A stretch of 64,000 nt of DNA from CALDSL01 sp039810245 (lineage in GTDB: Bacteria; Chloroflexota; Anaerolineae; Anaerolineales; Anaerolineaceae), in assembly GCA_039810245.1 (NCBI GenBank), contig JBDHWQ010000009.1, positions 66,335 through 130,334 of the forward strand, written 5' to 3'. Position 1 is the first letter of the stretch, and each line of letters starts with the position of its first letter. The position numbers were made by a program, and so were the translations under genes. Of this stretch, positions 1-8,296 are shown piece by piece. Under the pieces are notes generated by a model that did not search any database, was not told the origin of the DNA, and saw only the letters and a list, made by a program, of their open reading frames with translations.

Positions 1-1427
1 GGCCGGCAGGGGTTACGGCGGCGCTGCGCGCCAGCGAGCTGGGGGCGAAAGTGGCCCTGGTGGAAAGGGGTACGCTGGGCGGAACCTGCACCAACGATGG
101 CTGCGCGCCCACGCGCGTGCTGGCCAAGGCCGCGCGGCTGGTACGGGACGCTGACCAGTACGAGCTGTACGGCATCCACGCGCCGGAGCGGCCGCAGGTC
201 GATTTTGGCGAGCTGATCGCGCGCACGCAGCGCGTGATCTACACCCTGCATGAGAAGAAGCAGCTGCGCAGTCACCTGGAAGCCGCGGGCGTGACGGTGT
301 TCCTCAATGCCGGCACGGCGCGCTTTGTAGACGATCACACCATCGAATTAGGGGATGGCTCGCACCTGACTGCCGACCGGTTTATCATCGCGGCGGGCGG
401 GCACGGGCGGCGAATTCCATTTCAGGGCAGTGAATTGGCCCTGACGCATGAGGATGTGTGGCGCTTGAAAAAACTGCCCAAATCGCTGGCGATTGTGGGC
501 GGCGCGGCCACTGGCTGCCAGCTTGCTTCGATTTTCTCGGCGTTTGGCACGCAGGTAACGTTATTTGAGGTCTCGCCCACGATCCTTTCGCGCGAAGATC
601 GCTCGGTGTCCAAAGCCGTGCAGGATGCTTTTATTGCCGGCGGCATCAACGTAATCACCGGTATTGGCGGCATTGAGGCCATCGAGCAGGATGATAGGGG
701 CATGATCTTCCGCTATACCAAAGATGGAGAAAGCCACGCGCACGCAGCCGAAGCTGTATTCCTGGCGGTGGGCTGGATTGGCAACCTTGAGCTGTTGAAC
801 CTGGATGCTGCCGGGGTCAAAAGCGAGCGCGGCTACATCGTGGTGGATGATTACCTGCGCAGTTCGAACCCGCACATCTACGCCGCCGGGGATATCACCG
901 GGCGGATGATGCTGGTGCAGAGCGGCAGCCACGAAGGCCGCGTGGCGGCTGAAAACGCCGTGCTGGGCGACGGGCTGCCGTACCAGCATTTGATCGTGCC
1001 GCACGGCGGGTTTACCGACCCCGAGTACGCCTGCGTGGGCCTGACCGAAGAACAGGCGCGGAAACAGGAACCTGAGTGCGTGGTGGCCAGCGTGCCGTAC
1101 GCCGACATGGATCGCGCGGTGATCGATAACCTGACCACCGGCTTTTGCAAGCTGATCGTTTCGCAGGAAACGCACCGCATCCTTGGCGCGGCGGTGGTGG
1201 GCGAGCAGGCCGTCGAAGTGGCGCAGATGATCGCCGCGGGGATGGCCGCGGATATGTGGGTGGAGCAGCTCGCCGAGCTGGAGCTGGCGTATCCCACCTA
1301 CACCGCCATCGTGGGCCTGGTGGCGCGGCGCATCGTGCGCCAGTTGGGCGTAATGCCGCTCTCCGAGCAGTGGCGCACGCTCGGGCTGGAACACACCGCC
1401 GAATGGGAGCGCAGCGATGGCGGATGA
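1..1427 (+). CDS. FAD-dependent pyridine nucleotide-disulfide oxidoreductase (mercuric reductase / lipoamide dehydrogenase-like), 5' truncated
   Basis: The window opens inside this gene. In-frame codons from position 3 give PAGVTAALRASELGAKVA, the end of an N-terminal FAD-binding Rossmann motif, so the GTG at 51 is internal. The redox-active disulfide motif is GGTCTNDGCAPT, with the C-x4-C spacing of the family. A second NAD(P)-binding glycine motif (VGGAATG) and the late FAD motif YAAGDITG follow, then a C-terminal dimerisation domain. Family members move electrons between NAD(P)H and a disulfide or metal substrate. The usual C-terminal HxxxxE (for example HAHPTLSE) of lipoamide dehydrogenases is replaced by ELAYPTYT, so a true lipoamide dehydrogenase is unlikely and the substrate is unknown. 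It overlaps the next gene by 11 bases, which suggests co-transcription. Confidence 0.85.
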   Translation, partial: PAGVTAALRASELGAKVALVERGTLGGTCTNDGCAPTRVLAKAARLVRDADQYELYGIHAPERPQVDFGELIARTQRVIYTLHEKKQLRSHLEAAGVTVFLNAGTARFVDDHTIELGDGSHLTADRFIIAAGGHGRRIPFQGSELALTHEDVWRLKKLPKSLAIVGGAATGCQLASIFSAFGTQVTLFEVSPTILSREDRSVSKAVQDAFIAGGINVITGIGGIEAIEQDDRGMIFRYTKDGESHAHAAEAVFLAVGWIGNLELLNLDAAGVKSERGYIVVDDYLRSSNPHIYAAGDITGRMMLVQSGSHEGRVAAENAVLGDGLPYQHLIVPHGGFTDPEYACVGLTEEQARKQEPECVVASVPYADMDRAVIDNLTTGFCKLIVSQETHRILGAAVVGEQAVEVAQMIAAGMAADMWVEQLAELELAYPTYTAIVGLVARRIVRQLGVMPLSEQWRTLGLEHTAEWERSDGG

Positions 1428-2793
1428 GGCGCGCGCGCCCTTCGGACAAAACACCCGCCCGCGGTTGACGCGCCGAGAGTTCCTCAAGGCGATGGGAACG
1501 TTCGCGGCAGGCGCGGCGCTGGCTGCTTGCTCACCCATTGTGCGCAAAGCCGCGGTGAATGGCACCGAGAAGGCGCAGCTCGTCTACCAGGACTGGCGCA
1601 CCGACTGGTTCCCGGCTATGTCGCAGGCCATGCTGGAAGAATTCCACGCCACGCATCCCAACATTCGCGTGTTCTACACGCCCGACCCTGACAACCTGGA
1701 AGAAAAGATGCTGCAGGATATGGGCGCGGGCACCGCGCCGGACGTGCTGGCCGGCTGCTGCGATTTCTTTCCGATCTGGGGGCAGAAAAATTTCCTGCTG
1801 GATTTACAGCCCTATATCGACGCGGACCTGGATACAGCCACGGTAGCCGAGTGGGACCGGGCGCAGTATGAAGCGCTGCAGCTTCCGGATGGCAAGCGCT
1901 TTGGGCTGCCCAAGTACCACGGCGCGCTGGCGCTGTACTATAACAAAGACCTGTTTGATGATTATGGCGTGGCGTACCCCGGCGGCGACTGGGACCATGA
2001 TGCCTACCTGGAGACAATGCGCAAGCTGACCAAAGACCGCGACGGTGACGGGAAGACCGACCTGTGGGGCAGCATGGTGGATATTGCCTGGGAGCGGCTG
2101 CAGATGCACGTTAATGGGTGGGGCGGGCATTTTGTGGACCCGGCGGATAACACTCGCAGCCTGATGGCAGCCCCGGAATCGCTGGCGGCACTGGAATGGA
2201 TCCGCGCGCGCATGTGGGACGACCGCGTGATGGCAACTTTCCCAGACGTGGAAAACCAGGAGACGCGTACCGCGTTCATCAATGGCAAGCTTGCAATGGT
2301 GGAAGACGGCTCGTGGGCGCTGAAGGACATCCTGGCCGGAGCCAGCTTCCGCATCGGGGTGGCGCCGTTCCCCAAAGGCCCGCAGCGCCGGGTGACGCTG
2401 GCTACCACAGACGCGTTTGGCATCTATGCCAACACGCGCCACCCCGAAGCCGCCTGGGAGCTGATGAAGTTCCTGATCAGCAAGGATTACGGCCTGGCAA
2501 TGGCGCGCGCCAACTTCCTGCAGCCGGCGCGCTCGTCGCTGGTGGGCGAATGGGTGCAGATTATTCGCGACGAGTTTCAAGATAAGGCGCGTGACATGGA
2601 TATTGATGTGTTCGCTGAGGGACACATCCAGGGTTACTCGGTGACGACCGAAATTTTTTCCAACATGGGGGCGGCTTCGGAAACAGCGCGCTCGGCGTGG
2701 GAAAAAATCTTTACCCTGGGCCAGCAGCCGGTGGATACGATGGTGGAAGTCTCGCGGCAAATCGAAGCGGGGCAGCGCAAGGTGGGAGGATAA
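1417..2793 (+). CDS. ABC-type sugar solute-binding protein (family 1), Tat/lipoprotein signal
   Basis: 458 residues with an N-terminal twin-arginine-like motif (TRREFLKAMG) followed by a lipobox ending LAAC at about residue 38, so it is probably exported folded and lipid-anchored. The rest resembles family-1 extracellular solute-binding proteins: a YQDWR strand, FHATHPNIRV, a hinge near GLPKYHGALALYYNKDLF, and the late signature ATTDAFGIYANTRHPEAAWELMKF. These normally deliver sugars or oligosaccharides to an ABC permease. No permease gene follows; the next gene is a Cache-domain phosphatase 8 bases downstream. It may therefore serve as a sensory receptor, although permeases upstream of the window cannot be excluded. 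The ATG at 1417 overlaps the end of the reductase gene. Confidence 0.85.
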   Translation: MADEARAPFGQNTRPRLTRREFLKAMGTFAAGAALAACSPIVRKAAVNGTEKAQLVYQDWRTDWFPAMSQAMLEEFHATHPNIRVFYTPDPDNLEEKMLQDMGAGTAPDVLAGCCDFFPIWGQKNFLLDLQPYIDADLDTATVAEWDRAQYEALQLPDGKRFGLPKYHGALALYYNKDLFDDYGVAYPGGDWDHDAYLETMRKLTKDRDGDGKTDLWGSMVDIAWERLQMHVNGWGGHFVDPADNTRSLMAAPESLAALEWIRARMWDDRVMATFPDVENQETRTAFINGKLAMVEDGSWALKDILAGASFRIGVAPFPKGPQRRVTLATTDAFGIYANTRHPEAAWELMKFLISKDYGLAMARANFLQPARSSLVGEWVQIIRDEFQDKARDMDIDVFAEGHIQGYSVTTEIFSNMGAASETARSAWEKIFTLGQQPVDTMVEVSRQIEAGQRKVGG

Positions 2794-2801
2794 CAGCAGC
2801 C

Positions 2802-4556
2802 GTGCGCATTTCGAATTACGTGATCCGGTTTCGCAGCCTGGTGCTCACCTGGTTCTTCATCTTGGCGATTGCCCTGCTGGCAGCAGTGGCGGTCTTCACG
2901 TTTGTTGCCTACCAGCGCGCCACGGATAATATGACCATTGATCACGACCGCGAATACACGTATGTAGCTGCCGCGCGGCTGCGCGAAGAGCTGGATAAGT
3001 TTTCCGGCAGCCTGATCTCGGTGGCGCGGCTCGACGCGCTGACCAGTGGCGAACCGTCCGAGCAGCAGGAGGGGTTGGTGGAGTCACGGCTGCGGCTGGC
3101 GGTGTTCGACGGCGGCACGGTAGTGCTGGATAACCTGGGCCGCGTGACGGCCACCGAGCCGCTGCGCCAGGAACTGCACGGGCAGGATTGGTCTACGCGC
3201 GCGTACTTCGCCCAATTGCTGGCCAACCACGCTTCGGTGTACTCGGATATCCTGCCGGACGGGCCGGACGGCAGCAGTGTAATATCATTCGCCGTGCCAA
3301 TTAACGGCCCCACCGGGGAGCTGCGCGGGGCGCTGGTGGGCATGTTCCGGCTGGGTTCCACCACATTCAGTCCTTTCTATGCCAGCATCGTGCGCTTGCG
3401 CATCGGGCAGACCGGACATTCCTTCCTGGTGGACAGCAAAGGTAATGTGATTTACCACTCGGATATCACCCGTACCGGGCAGAATCTCGCGGCACAGTAC
3501 GAAGTGCGCGAAGTGCTGGCCGGGCGCATCGGCGCGCAGCGTACCATGGATGAGCAGGGGGATGATATTGTGGCCGCGTACGCGCCTGTGCCGGGCACGA
3601 GCTGGGGGCTGGTGACGCAGGAAGACTGGCAGGCGTTAACGGCCACCTCGCAGCGCTACGCGCGCATTCTGCTGGTGCTGCTGGTGTTGGGCATGCTGCT
3701 GCCGGCAGTGGGGGTGGGGCAGGTAGTTCGCCAGCGCCACCGTGAAACCATGCAGCGCGAGCGCATCGAGCAGGAGCTGGCGGTGGCGCAGCACATCCAG
3801 AAAACCCTGCTGCCGAGTGATGTGCCGCGGCCGCCCGGGTGGGAGATTGCCGCGCACTGGCAACCGGCGCGCGCCGTCAGCGGCGATTTTTATGATTTCA
3901 TCGAGTTTCCGGATGGCGGGCTGGGCATCATCATCGCGGATGCCACGGATAAGGGTGTGCCGGCCGGGTTAGTGATGGCCAGCGCGCGCAGCATCCTACG
4001 CGGCGTTTCTGACCGGCTGCGCGCGCCCGGGCAGGTGCTTGAGCGGGTCAATAATTTGCTGGCCAAAGATATCCCGCACAACATGTTCGTCACCTGCCTG
4101 TACTCGGAGCTCAACCCGGAAACCGGCATGTTGTACTACAGCAATGCCGGCCAGAATCTGCCCTACCGGGTATGCAAGGGCCAGGTGGAAAAGTTGGATG
4201 CTACCGGTCTGCCACTGGGGCTGATGCCTGGCGCGCGGTACGATGCCTTCCAGACGCAGATTGCGCCGGGAGAAACAGTGATCTTCTACAGCGACGGCAT
4301 GATCGAAGCGCACAGCGCGCAGCGCGAGATGTACGGTAGCCAGCGGCTGGAAGGCGTGCTGCGGGATACCTTGAAGGACGAGATGAGCGTAGACGAAATT
4401 ATCGGCACGATTTTACAGGAGATGGAGCGATTTATTGGGGCGAAGAACGGCCAGGAAGATGATGTGACTCTGGTGGTCGTGCGGCGCGCATTGGAGCAGC
4501 CAGTGCAGGTGCAGTTGCCAGAAAGGAGCATCGAAGGTGCAGGAGAAATGGACTGA
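2802..4556 (+). CDS. Membrane sensor PP2C-type phosphatase (Cache-like domain + SpoIIE)
   Basis: Start chosen at GTG 2802, preceded by GGGAGGA; 584 residues. A transmembrane helix near residues 12-36, an extracytoplasmic region to about 285 that looks like a Cache/dCache sensor (it contains GHSFLVDSKGNVIYHSD), a second helix near 286-308, a short coiled-coil (RERIEQELAVAQHIQKTLLP), then a SpoIIE/RsbU phosphatase domain from about 320. Metal-binding acidic motifs are intact: SGDFYDF, IADATDKGVPAGL, FYSDGMIEAH and DDVTLVVV. Such enzymes dephosphorylate STAS-domain anti-sigma antagonists. It lies directly before the kinase and the two STAS genes, so its substrates are probably those antagonists. 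There is no recognisable HAMP domain. Confidence 0.9.
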   Translation: MRISNYVIRFRSLVLTWFFILAIALLAAVAVFTFVAYQRATDNMTIDHDREYTYVAAARLREELDKFSGSLISVARLDALTSGEPSEQQEGLVESRLRLAVFDGGTVVLDNLGRVTATEPLRQELHGQDWSTRAYFAQLLANHASVYSDILPDGPDGSSVISFAVPINGPTGELRGALVGMFRLGSTTFSPFYASIVRLRIGQTGHSFLVDSKGNVIYHSDITRTGQNLAAQYEVREVLAGRIGAQRTMDEQGDDIVAAYAPVPGTSWGLVTQEDWQALTATSQRYARILLVLLVLGMLLPAVGVGQVVRQRHRETMQRERIEQELAVAQHIQKTLLPSDVPRPPGWEIAAHWQPARAVSGDFYDFIEFPDGGLGIIIADATDKGVPAGLVMASARSILRGVSDRLRAPGQVLERVNNLLAKDIPHNMFVTCLYSELNPETGMLYYSNAGQNLPYRVCKGQVEKLDATGLPLGLMPGARYDAFQTQIAPGETVIFYSDGMIEAHSAQREMYGSQRLEGVLRDTLKDEMSVDEIIGTILQEMERFIGAKNGQEDDVTLVVVRRALEQPVQVQLPERSIEGAGEMD

Positions 4557-4974
4557 ACTGCTGCATTTTTCTTTACCCAGCCAGCCGGGGATGGAACGCG
4601 TGGCGATGGAACGCGCTGCCGGCGCGCTGCACGGTCTGTTGAGCGATATTGCTCTGGAGCGTTTGAAGACCGCGGTGGCAGAAGGCACGCTCAATGCTAT
4701 CGAGCATGGCAATCACTTCCAGGAAGATCTGCCGGTTGAAGTGAACATCTGGTATTCACCCAGCGCGGTGCGGGTGAATATCATCGACCAGGGCGGCAGC
4801 CAGATGATACCGGAAAGCAGCGTGCCGGACATCGATGCCAAGCTGGCCGGGTTGGAGTCAACGCGCGGGTGGGGCATGTTCCTCATCCGCAATATGGTAG
4901 ACGAGGTGCGGATAACTGGCGACGGCCAGCGCCACACCCTGGAACTGGTCTCTTACAGGGAGAGCAATCCATGA
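4537..4974 (+). CDS. Anti-sigma-factor-type serine/threonine kinase (RsbW/SpoIIAB-like HATPase)
   Basis: 145 residues. The GTG at 4537 has AAAGGAG eight bases upstream, inside the end of the phosphatase gene (20-base overlap). It shows the GHKL ATPase signature: N-box EGTLNAIEHGN, G1 box IIDQGG, and glycine loop RGWGMFLI. Members phosphorylate STAS-domain antagonists and sequester a sigma factor or another partner. Stop and next start overlap as ATGA, indicating translational coupling to the first STAS gene. It is the only kinase of this type in the operon, although there are two phosphatases and two STAS proteins. No sigma factor is encoded nearby, so the controlled partner is not evident. 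Confidence 0.88.
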   Translation: MQEKWTELLHFSLPSQPGMERVAMERAAGALHGLLSDIALERLKTAVAEGTLNAIEHGNHFQEDLPVEVNIWYSPSAVRVNIIDQGGSQMIPESSVPDIDAKLAGLESTRGWGMFLIRNMVDEVRITGDGQRHTLELVSYRESNP

Positions 4975-5318
4975 ACGGAAAAGTACTGGAAGCTAATGTT
5001 CGCGCACTGCCCGGGATGGCCTGCATCGACCTGACCGGGGAAATCTCGGCTCAGGCTGAGGATGTGCTCAACCAGGCCTACGAGCAGGCGATGAGCACCA
5101 ACCCGGGTACCATCCTGCTCAACTTCAACGGCGTGGAGTACATCAACAGTACCGGGATCGCGTTGATCTTGAACCTGCTGGTCAAAGCCGGGCGCTCACA
5201 CCGCAAATTATATTCCTATGGGTTGAACGATCATTACCGCGAGATTTTCCGCATCACGCGCCTGTCGGATTTTATGCGCATCTTTAGTGATGAAAACGCG
5301 GCTATGGCCGCGGTTTAA
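4971..5318 (+). CDS. STAS-domain anti-anti-sigma factor (first copy)
   Basis: 115 residues, starting at the ATG that overlaps the kinase stop codon. A longer upstream reading frame exists but would run back through the kinase gene. Single STAS domain with the phospho-acceptor loop EYINSTGIAL near residues 60-70. RsbV/SpoIIAA-type proteins are phosphorylated at a serine or threonine in this loop by the RsbW-like kinase and reactivated by SpoIIE-type phosphatases, matching both neighbours. It shares the layout and much local sequence with the next gene (NSTGI, YGL.(N/D)HYR.IF), so the two are paralogues, probably from tandem duplication. Confidence 0.88.
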   Translation: MNGKVLEANVRALPGMACIDLTGEISAQAEDVLNQAYEQAMSTNPGTILLNFNGVEYINSTGIALILNLLVKAGRSHRKLYSYGLNDHYREIFRITRLSDFMRIFSDENAAMAAV

Positions 5319-5339
5319 GGGTAGAAACGAGAGAGAGTA

Positions 5340-5708
5340 ATGACAGAACCTAAAATGCAAGTAACGCATCGCCTTCTGCAGGATGGCATTTACGTACTGG
5401 ATATCCAGGGCGAAGTCAACGCGGCGGCTGAACAACCGTTGATGGACGCCTATACCCAGGTTACTGACCAGGGCGCCAAAGTGATCGTGCTCAATTTTGG
5501 CGGGCTGGAATACATGAACAGCACTGGCATCGGTGTGCTGGTCACGCTGCTGATCCGTGCCACGCGCGCGCGGCAGCGAATGTTGGCCTACGGGCTGAGC
5601 AATCACTACCGTCAAATATTTGAAATGACGCGGCTCAACGAAGCCATCTCGCTGTACGATGATGAGGCTTCCGCGCTGATCTCGGCTCGGCCGCTGCGCG
5701 CGGGATAG
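5340..5708 (+). CDS. STAS-domain anti-anti-sigma factor (second copy)
   Basis: 122 residues, ATG at 5340, 21 bases after the first STAS gene, with a purine-rich GAGAGAG just upstream. Phospho-acceptor loop EYMNSTGIGV near residue 60. The C-terminal half (AYGLSNHYRQIFEMTRLNEAI) parallels the first copy (SYGLNDHYREIFRITRLSDFM). Two antagonists with one kinase and two phosphatases suggest each phosphatase may favour a different STAS protein, giving separate inputs to one switch; that is inference. Confidence 0.88.
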   Translation: MTEPKMQVTHRLLQDGIYVLDIQGEVNAAAEQPLMDAYTQVTDQGAKVIVLNFGGLEYMNSTGIGVLVTLLIRATRARQRMLAYGLSNHYRQIFEMTRLNEAISLYDDEASALISARPLRAG

Positions 5709-5726
5709 CCCGCCAAGAGGTGTCGT

Positions 5727-7124
5727 TTGGGATCAAAAACCATGCAAATGCCGCGCAACGCGGCGCTGTTCACCAGCCCTACCACGCTGTATGGGTGGCG
5801 GTTGGCGGCAGCCCGCGCCGGCTGGGTGCTGGTAACCGGGTTAATCCTGGTACTGTTCGTGCTGGGCGTGCCTGCCGATTACGCTCAGCAGTATCGCAGC
5901 GCCAGTACCGAATTTTCCTCAGCACTGGCGCAGATAGGCCTGACGCCGGTCTTTCTGGCGACTTATCGCACGTTGATGAACCTGCTGCTGGCGGTTTTAT
6001 TTCTGGCAACAGGAATCTTTATCTTCTGGCGCAAGAATGATGACTGGATGGTTATGCTGGTCTCACTGACGTGCAGCGGATTCGTGGTATTGTTCCTGCC
6101 CACGCTGGTGCGGCTGATGGATGCAAACCCGGCATTTACACTGCCGGTGGCGTTTGTGCGCGCGTTTGGCCTGGGCTCGAGCCTGATCGTGTTCTACTAC
6201 CTGTTCCCCGATGGCCGGCTGGTGCCGGGCTGGCTGAAGGTCTTTCTATACTTTTGGGTGGCGATGGTAGTCATGTGGTTCGCCTTCCCGGATGCGCCCT
6301 TCAACCTGGTATACCTGTACACCTGGTATAACAACCTCGCGCCGTCGTTTGTGGTGTACTTGCTGTGGTTCGGCAGCGGTGTGGCCGCGCAGATATACCG
6401 TTACCTGCGCGTTTCCAACGCCTTGCAGCGCCAGCAGACCAAGTGGGTGGTGTTTGGAACAACGGCAGCATTCTTCGGGTTCTTTTTCTATTACCTGATC
6501 CCGGTTTTGTTCCGCTCGGTGTACCAGCCGGGAGTGCTGCGGCTGCTCCATATCATCATTGGCGTGCCGGTATTCCACCTGCTGGTGCTGATGGTTCCGG
6601 TAACCATCGCCATCGCAATCTTGCGTTACCGGCTGTGGGAAATCGACTTCCTGATTAACCGCTCGCTGGTGTACGTAATCCTCAGCGGGCTGCTGGCAGC
6701 GGTATATTTCAGTATCGTGGCGCTGCTGCAGCGCTTCTTCCAGAGTTTCACCGGCGACCGCCAGTCGGAAGTGGTGCTGGTATCATCCACGCTGGTGATC
6801 GCCAGCCTGTTCTCGCCACTGCGCCAGCGCGTGCAGCATGTCATTGACCGGCGTTTCTACCGGCGCAAGTATGATGCCGCGCGTGCCCTCGATGCTTTCA
6901 GCGCAACAGTGCGCAATGAGGTGGACTTGAACCGCATGCGCGACAGCCTGTTCGGGGTGATTAAAGAAACCATCCAACCCAGCGCCATCTCGCTGTGGCT
7001 CAACACGCCGCCCGCAACGCGCGCGCGCGACGAAGAAGTCCTCTCGCCCAAGCCTTTTGTCAAGAACCTGGGCATATCGTGGGATGAGCTGCGCAGCCAG
7101 TCAGCGGAAGAGGAGCGGAGATGA
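5727..7124 (+). CDS. Polytopic membrane sensor protein resembling the input half of a Chloroflexota-type sensor kinase
   Basis: 465 residues. The TTG at 5727 has AAGAGG six bases upstream; an ATG at 5742 is the alternative. About nine predicted transmembrane helices (residues about 25 to 340) end in the LRYRLWEIDFLINRSLVY and IDRRFYRRKYDAARALDAFSATVRNEVDL segments. From memory of the family these occur in the membrane/linker part of GAF-containing histidine kinases in Chloroflexota and Actinobacteria. Here the protein stops shortly after the linker (SAISLWLNTPP) and has no kinase domain. The next gene, coupled by ATGA, begins with a GAF-like region and ends in a SpoIIE phosphatase, so the sensor appears split over two polypeptides. 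Its ligand is unknown. Confidence 0.75.
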   Translation: MGSKTMQMPRNAALFTSPTTLYGWRLAAARAGWVLVTGLILVLFVLGVPADYAQQYRSASTEFSSALAQIGLTPVFLATYRTLMNLLLAVLFLATGIFIFWRKNDDWMVMLVSLTCSGFVVLFLPTLVRLMDANPAFTLPVAFVRAFGLGSSLIVFYYLFPDGRLVPGWLKVFLYFWVAMVVMWFAFPDAPFNLVYLYTWYNNLAPSFVVYLLWFGSGVAAQIYRYLRVSNALQRQQTKWVVFGTTAAFFGFFFYYLIPVLFRSVYQPGVLRLLHIIIGVPVFHLLVLMVPVTIAIAILRYRLWEIDFLINRSLVYVILSGLLAAVYFSIVALLQRFFQSFTGDRQSEVVLVSSTLVIASLFSPLRQRVQHVIDRRFYRRKYDAARALDAFSATVRNEVDLNRMRDSLFGVIKETIQPSAISLWLNTPPATRARDEEVLSPKPFVKNLGISWDELRSQSAEEERR

Positions 7125-8296
7125 TTGATGGCCTGCGGCGCTGGCTGCGCAGACGGTTGATCCAGCCTTACGCAACCAACGTGGTGCTCAATACCGGCGG
7201 CGATTACAGCGAGCTGGCGTTCCCTGAAATCGATATTGCCCCCGACGACCCGCTGCTGCGTTTCTTCCAGGAACGGCCCGAAGTGGCGGAACTGAGCACG
7301 GTTGAGCTGAATTCACCCGGGCTGGATGCGCTGCGCGCAGCCGGGATCAAGATTGTTGCGCCGCTGGTCTTCCGGGGCGAAGTGGTGGGGCTGCTGCAGC
7401 TCGGCGAGCGCAAGAGCACGCAGGATTATTCGCCGGATGATTTCCGGCTGTTGAACAGCCTGATGTCGCAGGCCGCGCCGGCCTTCCGCGTGGCGCAGCT
7501 CGCCGAGCAGCAGAAAGCCGAGGCGCTCAACGCTGAGCGCATCCAGCAGGAGCTGCGTGTGGCCGGGCTGATCCAGCACACGCTGCTTCCGCGCGAGGTG
7601 CCCAGCCTGCCGGGCTGGGCCGTGGCCGCGTTCTATCGCCCGGCGCGCGCCGTGGGCGGCGACTTTTACGACTTCATCCCTTACCCGGATGGGCGCGTGG
7701 GTTTTGTGATTGGTGACGTTACCGATAAGGGTATGCCCGCCGCGCTGCTGATGGCCACCACGCGCGCCACGCTGCGCACCATGGCGCAGCGACTGGAGCA
7801 GCCCGGCGAAGTGCTGCGTCGCACCAATAACGCCATCTGCCCGGATGTGCCGCCCTCGATGTTTGTTACCTGCCTGTACGCCATCCTCGACCCGGTCAGC
7901 GGCCACCTGACGTATGCCAATGCGGGCCACAATCTGCCGTACCGGCAGATTGGCGCACAGGTGAGCGAGCTGCGCGCCACCGGCATGCCGCTGGGGCTGC
8001 TGCCGGAGATGTCTTACGAAGTGTATGAAACCGATCTGCTGCCTGGTGAGCGCCTGCTGCTCTACAGCGATGGGCTGGTGGAAGCGCACAACCCGCAGCG
8101 CGATATGTTTGGCAATCCGCGCCTGGAAAATCTGCTCACTGGCTGTGATGACACTTCCGGTGCATTGATTGCTCGTCTGATCGGCGCGCTGGAGCAGTTC
8201 TCCGGGGCGGCCTGGGAACAGGAAGATGACATTACCCTGGTTGTTCTCAGCCGGGATGACGAGAAGGGAAATCGCAATGACGACCAATCTGGATAA
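7121..8296 (+). CDS. GAF-domain PP2C-type phosphatase (SpoIIE/RsbU-like)
   Basis: 391 residues, ATG overlapping the previous stop. Residues about 20-125 look like a GAF domain (IVAPLVFRGEVVGLLQLGERKS, YSPDDFRLLNSLMSQAAPA). A short coiled-coil (NAERIQQELRVAGLIQHTLLP) links to a SpoIIE phosphatase domain from about residue 150 with intact metal motifs: GGDFYDF, IGDVTDKGMPAAL, LYSDGLVEAH and DDITLVVL. It probably dephosphorylates one or both STAS proteins of the operon. Having no membrane segment, it likely depends on the preceding membrane protein for its signal. Its catalytic domain closely parallels that at 2802-4556, so the two phosphatases probably arose by duplication and acquired different sensors. 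Confidence 0.9.
   Translation: MIDGLRRWLRRRLIQPYATNVVLNTGGDYSELAFPEIDIAPDDPLLRFFQERPEVAELSTVELNSPGLDALRAAGIKIVAPLVFRGEVVGLLQLGERKSTQDYSPDDFRLLNSLMSQAAPAFRVAQLAEQQKAEALNAERIQQELRVAGLIQHTLLPREVPSLPGWAVAAFYRPARAVGGDFYDFIPYPDGRVGFVIGDVTDKGMPAALLMATTRATLRTMAQRLEQPGEVLRRTNNAICPDVPPSMFVTCLYAILDPVSGHLTYANAGHNLPYRQIGAQVSELRATGMPLGLLPEMSYEVYETDLLPGERLLLYSDGLVEAHNPQRDMFGNPRLENLLTGCDDTSGALIARLIGALEQFSGAAWEQEDDITLVVLSRDDEKGNRNDDQSG

Noticed and set aside
1804..2760. Long antisense open frame opposite the binding-protein gene
   Set aside because: GC-rich codon bias leaves the opposite strand open; no family features and no ribosome site. Same for the antisense frames at 561-1565, 7313-8353 and 13745-14491.
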